In this document: positions 46,483 through 57,673 of the stretch, one piece after another | Layout of the letters: every line of letters starts with the position of its first letter | Numbering within the stretch: position 1 is the stretch's first letter | Assembly: GCA_010015805.1 (NCBI GenBank) | Contig: ML978122.1 | Coordinates: 2,018,453-2,082,452 of the forward strand | Direction: 5' to 3' | From: Rhizodiscina lignyota | Lineage: Eukaryota > Ascomycota > Dothideomycetes > Aulographales > Rhizodiscinaceae | Length of the DNA stretch: 64,000 nt | The notes under the pieces: generated by a model | Databases searched by the model: none | What the model was told of the DNA's origin: nothing | The model's input: the letters and a program-made list of their open reading frames with translations, nothing else | Translations under genes and position numbers: made by a program

Positions 46483-46925
46483 GGATTGGTCGTTCATCAT
46501 GGCGCATGGAGACGGAATGCATTGGGACGGTGTTTGGAGCGTAACTGAAGTCTGAACATATTGCTGCAATTGCTGCAGGAAAGATGGTCATCCTGAGGAG
46601 AACTGCTGAAGTAAACCATTGCATTTTCTAATTATAAGAACGTCAGTTCAACAGAAAACACATGAAGAAAGTAAGGTCGTGCTAAATGAAACACAGCCCG
46701 CCGCCGTTATACGACAGCATGATCGATCGTTTCGTCACGCTCAATGTCCAATGAACGCCAGCCAATGAGTATGTATATCGCCGACGACGCCAATAATATG
46801 CAATCAGAATACCACGTTCGCGCGTTGGCGCTCAGAAACTCGTCCTCGCTTTCGTCTCAGTACTTTTGGCCGTCAGGTCGCAGCAGGTCTTGTCGTCCCC
46901 AGTCGTTAGAGAAGAGGCTCAATAC
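46483..46925. other. Intergenic, 443 bases
   Basis: Between the convergent stops of DAD1 and RHO4, A/T-rich near 46615-46700. Nothing else seen. Confidence 0.5.
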
Positions 46926-47929
46926 TCAGAGGATTTTGCAACTCCTCTTCACGCTCTTTTTCTTCTTGCCGCCGCTGCTACCGCTCAGTCCACTCTTTCG
47001 TCCGTCAGCCATGCCACCTCTGCTGCCACCCCTGCTTTCCGTTCTCTCAGGGTCGAACACGTCCTTCGACTCCTCTTCTGCCTCGACTGCCATGGTAACT
47101 GCCGTGTCGAAGATCTCTTCTACACCTTCCATCTCCTTTGACGAGCACTCCATGTATTTGGCGCCCATTCGTGCGGCGACCGCCTTGCCTTGCTCTGGAG
47201 TGACGGGGGTGAGACCTTGAGTGCGGAGGAGATCGATGCAAGTTTTCTTGAAGCGCAGGTCGGACTTGAGGCCGAGCAGGATGAGAGGCGTGTTTGGAAG
47301 GAAGTGGAGAACCTCTGGGTACCACTATCACATATAATTTAGTTGCATATTATGAGGGAGGGTAGCAATGAAGTATACCTTGTCCATGACATTCTCCAAC
47401 GAATTCGGGCAGTCAATGGCGAAGCAGACGAAGACGAGATCGGTTTCCGGATACGAGAGTGGGCGGAGACGGTCGTACTCTTCCTGACCAGCAGTGTCCC
47501 AAAGTGCGAGCTCGACGATCTTGCCAGTAGGCGGGTGCGGCGTCTGAGTGATGTAGTTCTCGAAGACTGTAGGGACGTATTTCTAACGTCAAGTGATTAA
47601 TTCATGCCATCAAGACACGACTCATCCAAAAACCGGGTGCATACCTCTGGAAAGTAGCCTTGACTGTAGCTGATCAAGAGACACGTCTTTCCGCAACCTC
47701 CATCGCCCACAACCACAAACTTCTTGCTGTACGCAGGTGGCTCGGTCAGAGTCGTGAGGTTCGTGGCAGCCGACTCGCGACCTGTCGACATTGTTATTGT
47801 AGAGGAGACGGTGCCATTGCTGGCTCGCTCACTCGCGGGACGCGCTGGCTTACGATTGACTGCTTGGACGGAAACAGAGGAGCCCTTGCGGCGAAGATAA
47901 TCGTAGTTGCCGGGTTGGGCGGTCGTCAT
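46926..47929 (-). CDS. RHO4: Rho4-type small GTPase
   Basis: Exons 47929-47645, 47582-47379 and 47324-46926 (62 and 54-base introns) give 295 residues. Rho4 controls septation and cell-wall integrity in filamentous fungi. Residues 1-70 are the long Ser/Thr-rich N-terminal extension that separates Rho4 from Rho1-3. G1 is [14 protein letters not shown], the switch I effector region [10 protein letters not shown] lies across the first splice, G3 is [17 protein letters not shown], and the base-contact loop reads LLGLKSDLR. The Rho insert helix is present ([19 protein letters not shown]). The C-terminus is a polybasic stretch ([11 protein letters not shown]) and the prenylation box CKIL, whose final Leu predicts geranylgeranylation and plasma-membrane attachment. 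Confidence 0.95.
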
Positions 47930-48329
47930 GATGAATGGTGTTTGAAATGCAGTGTTGTGCTGTAAATACTGCGGCGTAATAAGCTGGAGCGAGCGTCTTG
48001 CTCTGTCCGAGTATCGCGAGCTGTTTTGCAAGTCGGGCCACGAGGTGGTGTGGAGGTTGAAGAAGGAGCGTGAGGGTGGTGTTGCTTCGCGAGAGAAAGA
48101 GCAGGTTTCAATATTATCGCGCGTGGCACTTGTGTAACGCATCGGGTTTGTTGCTGCGGCTGTTGCAAGGGACGACGCGCCCTGCCCCGCAGCGCCACGC
48201 GATTTTCGCAGGGGTGCGTTGAGAAGCGCAGGCGCGCGACTATCAGATCATTCGAGGGGCATTCGCGGATTTGGAAGCTGAAGAGCTTCAACAAAATCAA
48301 GTACAATCGCCCCAATACATACCCACAAG
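47930..48329. promoter_or_regulatory. Divergent promoter, RHO4 / GMF1
   Basis: Four hundred bases shared by two divergent starts, GC-rich at 48160-48240. No other feature recognised. Confidence 0.5.
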
Positions 48330-49053
48330 ATGGTACATGAAATGTATTCTTTGGCACCGTTGAGATGCTCACTGCTCCCAGTCTTCAGAGTCACGCCTCT
48401 ACACATTCTCCCCGGAGACCACAGCGCAGTTGCGGAAGTTCCGATTAGGCACCTCACGAGCAAAGGATCCGCAGGCAACAATATGTGAGAATGCATACAT
48501 ATGTTCTCCTTGCCAACTGCTCTGTGGAAGTGAAGCAAGGCAGCGGGTGACAAGTTGCTAACGAAATGCGATTCCGCAAGCAAGATCAGATAGATAAGAA
48601 GACAATGGAGATCAAGCAGGCTGACGATGAAGTCTACACGGATATGGACTCAATAGCGGAAGAACTCCCAGACCATACACCGAGATTTATTGTCTTGAGT
48701 TACCCGCTGACTCTGGTAAGTCTTTACGACTATCCTTCCGTGCCTGGCCGATATTTCTTTCAAATCGGCAATTCCACCTCGTCTTCCTTTATATCGATTC
48801 AAGCGCCTCTTATGCGTCATGATTGAGAGCCGCAAATTGTTTGTACTGACCTCGTCTTCAGCCATCTGGACGCCTCTCCGTCCCATATGTTTTGCTCTCT
48901 TACATCCCTTCCACTTGCAATTCCGAGTCGCGTATGCTATACGCTAGCGCAAAAGAGCTCATGCGGAACACTGCTGAAGTTGGTCGCATCATCGAGATTG
49001 ATTCAGCTGAGGAGTTATCTGAGATTGAAGAGAAGTTGAAAGGTGAAGACTGA
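48330..49053 (+). CDS. GMF1: Glia maturation factor, ADF/cofilin-family Arp2/3 regulator
   Basis: Four coding exons: 48330-48332 (the ATG alone), 48382-48484, 48585-48715 and 48862-49053, giving 142 residues. GMF binds Arp2/3 and prunes actin branches. The ATG is followed directly by a GTACAT donor, and the next exon opens SSESRLYTFSPETTAQLRKF, the conserved family start. The second splice makes DPQATIYQIDKKTMEIKQ. LPDHTPRFIVLSYPLTLPSG and GRLSVPYVLL, then MLYASAKELMRNTAEVGR, complete the ADF-homology fold. The start exon was chosen because no other ATG lies in phase with SSESRL and both sites around it are canonical. Without it the protein would have to begin at an internal Met in the intron before DKK. 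Confidence 0.92.
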
Positions 49054-51041
49054 GCTCTTCAAATTCTTGTAACTCCATTTTGTAAAGATATCATCATACC
49101 ATCGAGACGCCAGATTCTGCCAAATCTCCATACTCTAACCATTGTGCGTAAAGCTCAGCGAGTCAGAGATACCATTCTAATAACACTAACGCATATGAAA
49201 GTGTATCAAACTACATGATTCCGCCATGTTCCTTATTGCCAGACGCTATATACAGGACCTCGCTCATATTGTAGTCCAGGTCCGACGGGTCACTTCTCAA
49301 GTGGATTTATCGAACAAATGTCTCGAGACCGTTTACCGCATATAATCAGGACGGTGAACATCAGAGTCTCGAGAGATTGTAGCAGGATCTTTGAACGAGG
49401 AAGCATCTGCGATCTCTTGAGATGCCCGAACCTGGCTGGAATCTTGAACGGGCTTCTAATGAGCCTGAATGAGCTCTCAAACATGTATATACAGTATCTC
49501 CCGCCGTCCAGCCCTTGGCAAAAGCGAACGTAATAGCTGGTATTTTCCCGAAACATCGCTCTACCCTGGAGCACATATCTCATTTCAGAGACAAAGTGGT
49601 TGCACATGTGTTCGCCGTCGTACTTATATTCGCCCATCCTCGCGCTCACATTCCTTTCTACCGCGCCATATTTAAGTACCCTTACCTGAAACCGCTATGC
49701 GCATCTGGACAGCGAGTGCTAGAAACGTCGCCAGCAGCCTCTCGCCCCTGAGCGGCACAAGCGTTTGGCGAGAGTCTATGAGGAAGAGCTCTCGCACACC
49801 AGCGCGGCTATGAGAGGCAGGAGGACGAGACACGATAAGATGAATTACAGTATACTACCGATTGCTATCAATAAGGCAAATACACTAGGGAAAGATACAG
49901 TCGCTTTGTGCCGCTAGGAAAAAGGATTCCTTAGATGGAGCGAAGAGTGCCGATATGTCGGAAACTTCCGAGAGACATCGAGGCCACACAGGCTTCGTTC
50001 GGGTCATCTACAACGACAATCAATCTAGCACCTCATCATGCTTGCTCCGTTGCTTCCGCCTCTGTCACGTCTCTCTATCCTGATTATAAATTAGACGAGC
50101 GGAATGTAGACCTTCACCCCTGTATACGTGTAACATAGCAAATCTTTGCATTGTAGAAACTAGCTTCATCATTTCAGACCAAAAGAGCCTTTACTTGCTC
50201 TACGTGGAGATCAATCAGTCTCTAAGAGCAACCAGTGGGAAGGCTACTGCAGTAGCTGGGTTGCAGCATAATAACTCGGTCCTGCACATGTGGTGAGTCA
50301 AATCGTACTGCTTCATTGATCGATGTTCTGAAATCTCAGCACTTCCAAATCCAACATCCAAACTATGTCTATCTTACAACAGCGCTGTTTTCTCGAGACA
50401 GCAAGCACTCGCACACGACCCAGTCTTTGGAGTCAAGATATCTTTAGTGAAAGACTTCAAATGGATTAAAAAGATGCCCGAGGCTGCTAGAGGGAAATCG
50501 AAAAAGGTTATGGGCCCTCCAGCAAGATTTTGTACTTTAAAAGAAGTAAACAGCACTCTGGAGTACAGGCTCCTGCACTGTCCTTTATAGCACCCAATTT
50601 TCATATCTACTCTTTGAATAATAAGATTCATGGCCGTAGGCGTATCTCCTGACATAGAGTGTTGGAGGCTGGTTCTTCATTTGAGATTACTCGTAACGTA
50701 CCGAAAGTTCGGTTCAAAAGCCCGAGTTGATTCCTAAGGTCAAGACGCCCTTGAAGGTTTCGAGGATTACACAAAGTCGGAACGGAATGTTGGGAACCAG
50801 GCCGGCGTTCCAACCAAGTCTGCGGCCATGTCGAAGGGAAAGTCGGACAGCTCCGATCTTTCTACTCTCAGTGTCATGGGACTTGTGCGTTCCCCAGAAC
50901 GCCTATCACAGCGATGATCAAGACATATATATGTCTTCCAGGAGCTTCAAACAAACCCGCTCCAGGCTTTTCTGTTGGAAAGAACAAGTTATATTCACGA
51001 TTGCATCTTAGCATTCTTATACCAATAGCGCGACAAGCAAC
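49054..51041. other. Intergenic, 2 kb
   Basis: Gap between GMF1 and the second flavoprotein gene. No ATG-led frame has recognisable sequence, and compositional texture is A/T-leaning (49860-50200). It may be relic or regulatory DNA. No repeat ends or target-site duplications were noticed. Confidence 0.45.
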
Positions 51042-52539
51042 ATGACCGCACCGAACGAAAAAAAAACTACATGTCATCATCATTGGCTCTGGATGCGCCG
51101 GTCTTTTCGTAGCCCAAGGACTCAAAAAGGTACGAAGCCTGTCTCATTCTCTGCAGAAGCACCGGCTGAAATACACACTTTTTGTGGCCACAGAGGGGTA
51201 TATCCTACAGCATCCATGACAAGACGAATCCCGCCCATCGTCCCCGCGACTGGAGCATGACCATGTTCTGGTCTTTTCGATACTACCCGCAACTGCTACC
51301 CGATGACCTCCTGGCTCGGGCACACGAGGCACAAGTCAGACCATGGTATCGGGCCACGGAAACGGAGGAGATGGTGCTCAGGAATACAGAGACTGGCGAG
51401 GTTTTGAAGAAGGTGAACTCTCCATATGCGGTGAGGGTGCACAGGGCGGGCTTGAGAAAGCTGTTGCTGGATGGAATCGATGTTCAGGTACGGCGTAGAG
51501 CATGATGGCATCTTGAGCAGCTTAAATATCTAACCGACACAGTACAACCACGAACTCGTCGGTATCGAATACACTTCTAGTGGGGTCATTGCCCATTTCA
51601 GCGACGGCACATCCGAGGAGGGCAGCAACATCATTGGGGCCGATGGCGGACAGTCCTTTGTGCGTCGCATGTTGCTTGGGCCACGTGCCGAGCCAGAGAC
51701 CTTTCCCCAGTATGAGATGGCAAATCTGAGCGTGAGATACACGCACGAACAAGGCAAATACATTGCCGAAACCATGACACCACATGTGGACTATGGTGTT
51801 CATCCAAAGGGGATATTCTTCATCATGCTTTGTAAGACCGTCAGCTTAAACCTTGTGTCTCGATATCTAACTGCCTCTGGCCACGCAGACCGAAACGCCA
51901 TTGACAAGGACGACTACTCTATCTGGACGTTTCACTTTGTGATTACATTTCCCAAAGAACTCCCGGGGAAGCCATTCAGAGGCCAGAGCAACGCCAACCG
52001 TCTCAGTGTTCTCAGATCTCTGGCGGATAACTTTGCCGAGCCAAGGCGATCAGCCCTGAAATGGATGCCAGAAGATCAGGAAGTCCCAAATGATTCCATC
52101 AGGGTGTGGGTGCCAACTGAGTGGGACAACCATGAAGGTCGTATTACATTGGCAGGGGATGCAGCGCATGCGATATCTTTCCGTAAGGCCAACATCTCCC
52201 CTTTTCGGATGGACACTAACCATGCCACAAGACCGTGGACAGGGAATGAACAATGCAACGGTCGATTGCGCCCACTTCGTAACAGCCATGGACAAAGTCA
52301 ACGCTGGGGAAGAGACGATGGCGAACGCAGTGAGCGAATACGAGAAGGAGGTTATTAGTAGAGGCACCTACGAGTCATCCCTATCACGACAGCTCACCCT
52401 TACCATCCACGAGTGGGATCGCTTCCTCGACAGTCCAATTATGAAGTACGGGGGAAATCTTGCACGTGAGATCGAGAATTTCAATCCTGGAAAAGGTGAG
52501 GGCCATGCCCCGGCGGCTGTTGAAGTAGCCGCGAGATAA
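51042..52539 (+). CDS. FAD-dependent monooxygenase, first exon out of frame
   Basis: Inferred exons: 51042-51129, 51194-51487, 51543-51831, 51889-52182 and 52232-52539, about 423 residues. The FAD motif HVIIIGSGCAGLFVAQGLKK joins through a 64-base intron to RGISYSIHDKTNPAHRPRDW, which is the classic start of fungal class A monooxygenases. The DG motif is IIGADGGQSF. RITLAGDAAHAISFHRGQGM is formed at the last splice. The C-terminal EYEKEVISRGTYESSLSRQL is typical. The only plausible ATG (51042, MTAPNEKK) is in a different frame from the FAD motif: nine A bases at 51058-51066 make the shift, and no alternative in-phase ATG or splice site exists between the last upstream stop and the motif. It is either a one-base slip in the homopolymer (assembly or real) or an incipient pseudogene. 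The rest of the gene looks intact. Confidence 0.75.
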
Positions 52540-52722
52540 ATTGATTGCCTCGTCCTCGCAGTACATGCTCGCTGAGATTGCTGCAGCATGGCTGGTCGCA
52601 TTGTAGCTTAACTAGCTTGGATGCAACAGCCTTACTCTGCTGCGGCGTTCTGATTGCATTGGATCGATTCAGTCCCAAGGATGAAGACAGGTTCCACGAA
52701 GCTGTAGTTACTCTTAATGGTG

Positions 52723-55109
52723 TCAATCTACATGTGCCGAACCGCTTTGCCCAATCTGGCTCCAGATATCATGGAGTAAGGAGGAATCCAGATCTACCCA
52801 TGCTGATCCTGGCTCGAATTCGGGGAATGTGAAATCTGGATAGTCTCCGTCAACGTCAGGCATCTCTCGAGACTGGAAGGCGAAGGCCGCGTCAGATGAT
52901 GTGGAAATGGGCTTCGCCGGCGAGCCCGTGGAGAGCAGACCAAGGCGGAAGCAAAGAGAGGATGCTCTAAGGGACTGACGAGTTGATGCGCTCGAGAACC
53001 CCGCAGCGGACTGGAGAAGGTTAAGTGCGGCCAACAACGACTCCCGTGCCTTGTCGAACGTCGAGTTTTCCAAGCGGGCATTCATTCTGGCCTTTGAGGG
53101 ATGTGACGATGACTTTTCAGCCAACACCAGCAGCAGGACCCCCAGCGCCGTCATGAGGAAGTAGTTGTATTGGATCGGCTGGAGTTGGTATATAACAGTC
53201 GTAGCATCCAGGTCGACTAGAATTTGAAGAGTGTCGCAAGCAATATTAACCGCTGTTGACCACATCTGCGCGTCACCAGCAAGAGGTAGATTTGGGGAGC
53301 AAAGAACCGGGCGCATCATGAGGAGTCGCAGATGGTTAGCACGTAGGTAGAGCACCATTCGAATGTGGCGAATCCTCCTGGCCTCAAGGTCTTCATATAC
53401 AAACTGCAGCTCCTCGGGAATGTGCTTCTTCTGCCATTGATCCACACGGTACCTAAAGAACCCGAGCGAGTCCTGCCATTCAGCCACAGCATGTGGCTTG
53501 CCACTCAAGGCATCGGAGAGCGAGTCGCATATCCGAGTCCCGAGACGACAGTACTCGACCATGGCTTCCAAATAAGGTGCATTTGCCTAAAACAAGCCAC
53601 AAGTGTCAGAGCTGACTCTTCGCCTCACATCGTCTTCGTCACTCACTGGTAGCGGGAGGCTACTGTCGACATCCTCATCCTGAATAGCCTTTGGTAGCCC
53701 CAAGGCACAGTTCAACTGCCGATCGAGCACAAAGATGGTCCAGAATGCATTAATCGCCTTCTCGCGTTCTCCTGGATCCTCGAATGCGCGAAAAACCACT
53801 TTTCGTCGATGCAGGCCGAACTCGAGGACCATGCAAGCGATACTGCTAGCGACTCGCCTGGACAGCCGCCAGTCGCCTTTGGTAAAATGATATAAGCTCT
53901 GTCAAGATTAGAACTGGGTTCAATGCGTGTGGGGAACACGTACCACTAGTATGAGAAGATATATATCATCGAGTTCTGGTGCAGGAGACCACATCTTCGA
54001 TTGTACGTCCCCTTGCAGACTCTCATACAGCTTTGTGGCCATGTCGCTTTGGCCTTTCCCTTCCATAACCAATGCAATTGCAAGAACCATCTTGATGATG
54101 TTGATGTCACTCCGGTCCATTCGAAGTGTGTGGGCCTCGGGACCAGCGAAAGAAGTGGCTAGCGTAGTGTAGAGCTCTCTAATTTTCCGAATCAGGTCAT
54201 TTGCATTTCGAATGGGGTGTATCACGCCAACCAGGTCGTCGTAAAGTTGGACAAGCTGGATAGCTCTTTCTGCATCAAGATCTTGTAGAGGATGAAGAGG
54301 TAGGTCAAGGCCAATTGGACTCCCTTCAACAACCTCGCTGTCACGATCGACAACGATCTCACCGTCCAAGATGGAGAGGATCTCTCGACCGCCCGCTGAT
54401 GTAGCATCGACGCTTGTGCCTTCTGTCTCATTGAGGCTCATTCCTGCAACATTGATACAGAACGACGGGTTTGTGGGGCCACAGAATAATGGAAGAGATG
54501 GCTTCGGGAGGCGGGCCCCAGGATCTGAGGTGAAAACCAAAGCACCAGAGCGGAAGCCAATCCGCCTTTCGTCCTCCGAGAAGTGGTCTGCGATTGTTGA
54601 GGTCCGGTCAACTTGATTCCGCTCGCCGCTTTCAAATCCCTTCGCTGAAGAGCCACCGTCGGTTCTTGCTTTCTCAAGAAGTAGGTCGAGTTTTTCTGAT
54701 TGCAATTGTATTATGCGCAACAAGTCCAAAGAGGAGGGGACATTCCTGTCAACCGGGAAACATTCAGCATATGGCAAAGTAGCATGACAACGAACGAGCT
54801 AGAGATCACTGACTGTGAGCCTGAGAGTTCTCCATCATCTGCCATATCCGTGTGACCTTGTTCTCCACAGTTGCCAGCACAAGCTTCGCCAATACAATGT
54901 CGTCCCATATTGCTCCGTAGTTGTGGCTGATAATAGCATTCACCAGGTCGTTTCTTGGCGCATTTGTTGCATGGTTTCTCACCATTACAGCGAATCTTCT
55001 GCTTCCTGCACCGTTCACATGCCTGAAATACGTATAGGCAGCGCTTTCGCGGGGGTTGGTTGCCGCTGGCAAGACCATTGGCCTGGGGTGATCTCCTTAA
55101 AGCAGCCAT
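52723..55109 (-). CDS. Zn2Cys6 transcription factor with fungal_trans domain
   Basis: Exons 55109-54814, 54745-53944, 53898-53647 and 53586-52723 give 737 residues. The DNA-binding binuclear cluster is C31-x2-C34-x6-C41-x5-C47-x2-C50-x7-C58 (ACERCRKQKIRC, CNKCAKKRPGEC). LRIIQLQSEKLDLLLEKART may be a short dimerisation coil. The middle-homology region carries RRVASSIACMVLEFGLHRR and FWTIFVLDRQLNCALGLPKA, both standard for the fungal transcription-factor domain. Such proteins usually sit in the nucleus and bind CGG triplets. It converges on the flavoprotein gene with 183 bases between the stops, so it is a good candidate for that gene's regulator (inference). Confidence 0.92.
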
Positions 55110-56049
55110 GAGAAAATGCTCCAGAGATACAACCTTGGAAACAGAGCTCCGTTAGCTGCAAGGAAGATGATTGTTTGAATATCAGCGATAGAATACCAAG
55201 TGAGACAGCAAAGACGGCGAGAGAAAGAAATACTTCTCGAAAAGCTAAGCGTGAGGATGTGTAGACCCGCAAAGCCAGCCATCCCCGCACGGAGGACGCG
55301 GTTGTGGGGTCATTTCCGCGTCCTACCTCGTGGCTGATCAATGCCAGATTACAAACCAACAAATTACTCGGACAAACCTGGAATCATCACAATACTCTAC
55401 AGCGGAATTTCATATCTAGAGACTTTGGGTTTGTTAAGTGACGCTGCTTGTCGCAATTTCGACTTGGCTTTGGTCGCGGATGCGGGGCTCCGGCCTAGAG
55501 TACATGGAGTAAGCTAAGGCTGCAATGGAGCCTTTCGATCAAGTTTTCATTTTACCTCACTTTACTTTTTTCTAAACCCAGTCAGAGCCTCATGATACGT
55601 ATTCTTGTGAGCAAAATTATATAGTGCCTCGCAAGTAAAGGATGGAGGTCAAATAGCTTTCAATATGATAAGGCGGGTGGCATCGTACGGAGTAGAGCGA
55701 AAGAAAACAGCAAGTTTTCAGAAGGTAGAGTTTCTTCAACTCAATTACTGCAGCATTTGTGATAAGAATTAGAGCCTGGCTCGAAAATTATACCGAGAAT
55801 GTAAGTATTATACAATGCATGAGCCAAACCGCGTTGCGGCGCTGCTATATACAGTTCAGTTCCTTTCTCTCCTGTTCCAACTCGTTCTATAATCGATGCA
55901 TTAAGCAGTACAGAGTTCCTTTAACCCCAGGTCAGCTGGATTCTGTTGAGATTGGGTGGTGGGCTTACCATGTACAAGACCTGCATAATTCAGATCGAAA
56001 GAGTCTCGCAAGGCAATTTGCGGTAATCCATTTCAAAATTTCCTTGCCT
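55110..56049. other. Intergenic, 940 bases
   Basis: Promoter of the Zn2Cys6 regulator and 3' flank of the SnoaL-like gene. One TACGGAGTAG decamer lies at 55686-55695. No gene seen. Confidence 0.5.
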
Positions 56050-56484
56050 TCAGATCGAGAATCCTGCAGGTAGGGTCTCGAGAGATTCCCACAGCTCCTG
56101 CATCTTGCCGTCCTTGATGCGCCAAAGATCCATGATCTCGCTGGTGTCATTCGGCGCAGGAGCACCATCCACGACGATGAAGACAAAGCCGTAGTCTCCT
56201 TGGAAAAGTGTCCTTTCGAGGGTGATGTTGACATTCGGGAAGATCTCATTCAGGAACGCTTGCTCTGTGGTGCCTGCTGGAAGATTTGGGTCGTGATTGA
56301 CGAACGTTGGGGAGACATATTTGTTGAAAGCAGCATCGACTTCTTTCTCGACATAGAGCGTTTTCACAAAGTCATCAAAGGCCCTTTGATCAGGACATTT
56401 GGTTGCGCCGTGCTTGGAAGGAAATGCCAAAGACGCGCTGGCGAACAGAATGAGGGAGGCAGGTTTTGCGATTGAGAACAGCAT
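56050..56484 (-). CDS. Secreted SnoaL/NTF2-like protein
   Basis: A single exon of 144 residues when the start is placed at 56484. That start gives MLFSIAKPASLILFASASLA, a clear signal peptide, whereas the upstream ATG at 56553 would bury it. The rest (FDDFVKTLYVEKEVDAAF, YVSPTFVNHDPNLPAGTTEQ, then IMDLWRIKDGKMQELWESLE) has the strand order and the WRIxDGKxxExW end of the SnoaL-like cone fold, used by polyketide cyclases and many unrelated proteins. The role is unknown, and a secreted version need not be a cyclase. A TATA-like run (tatatatata) at about 56562-56571 lies some 80 bases upstream. Neighbouring genes give no clear partner. Confidence 0.8.
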   Translation of the reverse strand: MLFSIAKPASLILFASASLAFPSKHGATKCPDQRAFDDFVKTLYVEKEVDAAFNKYVSPTFVNHDPNLPAGTTEQAFLNEIFPNVNITLERTLFQGDYGFVFIVVDGAPAPNDTSEIMDLWRIKDGKMQELWESLETLPAGFSI

Positions 56485-57673
56485 CGTGGAGAATGTCCTT
56501 GATAGGCTTCTTTGGATCAAAGTGATGTGCGAATTAGATTCTCGGAGCACCACAGACTAGTATATATATATTAATTTTTATTAGCGTTCTAAATGGGTGG
56601 CCGCAACCCCTTAATAATGTCTTACTACGCTACGTAATGCCGCATACATGTAAGCAGCGAAAAAGCGAACGGACTAATAAAAGTTGTACACAGAAGCCAT
56701 GTAGGATTAGCTGCGCAGCCACCAATACCGAAGGCGCCAATTAGATCGAGTTGAAGTGATACGCTGGCTCTATCACACAAAACCTTCAAGATATGGGAAA
56801 TAATAAGCCAATGGAGATTTTCTTCTGATAATGTTCGCAGAACATTACATGACCCGGGTACCTGCAGAGTGATCGGCCGACAAGAAATCTGATGGCGCTG
56901 ACTTTGGACATACGGAGTTGGTAAGACGGCTCCCCACAGGCACCAAATCTGCCTGCTTTTTTCGGGAAACCGTTCGTTGCGTTGTGAGATTCTCGGGCCC
57001 TCGGCTCAAATTGCGGAAACAGTTCGGAGAAGGTCGAGGCCGAAGCGCGAATCATGACTTCAGAGGAATGTGAGAACTCGTTCCCTGTGGTACATTACAC
57101 TACATTGACACTGGACCTCCAAATTGACTCGTGAGATGACAACGAGTCGTCCGTTCTTCGGCTCGGCCTTTGCACAAATATCCCACAGGATGGTCGCAGC
57201 CCATACAGGCTGCGTGCATAGGCCTTTCAGAATGTTAGTCCTCAAGTCTTAAAATAAGAAACCAGGATTTTCAAGAAAGATTCAAGGTTCGTTGTAATGG
57301 CTAGAGCGTGTAGAGCCACGGACATTGTAGATGATCTGATAAGATACAGCCACGTGACTAGTCTTGGCATGTCCATGTAGGATGCTAGATGCACACACGA
57401 ACGTAGACGGCTCTTTAGAGTTATAAACTTTTGTACACACGCATTGAAGACTCGCTCACAGTGCGTGGTTATAGTTGTGTAACTCTCCTTCTTTCTCTCT
57501 CGTTACGTCGATACGAGGAGCAGAAGTAAAAGCCATTACGAGCAACGTTGACGCTGGCGATCTGAACACCTCGATCAGAATACCACTTGAAGCGGAATCA
57601 ACGGCCCCTAGCACAGTGCAACCTTGACTTCCAACAGGCTCTTGAACACCTGTTGTGGGAGACTGCCGCCAAA
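56485..57673. other. Intergenic, about 1.2 kb
   Basis: Divergent promoters of the SnoaL-like gene and the 57674 gene. A/T-rich next to 56560-56600. A CACGTG core lies near 57351. No gene recognised. Confidence 0.5.

Noticed and set aside
51130-51193. Second frameshift in the flavoprotein gene
   Set aside because: A standard 64-base intron (GTACG donor, CCACAG acceptor) explains the change of frame and produces the expected GISYSIHDK segment.
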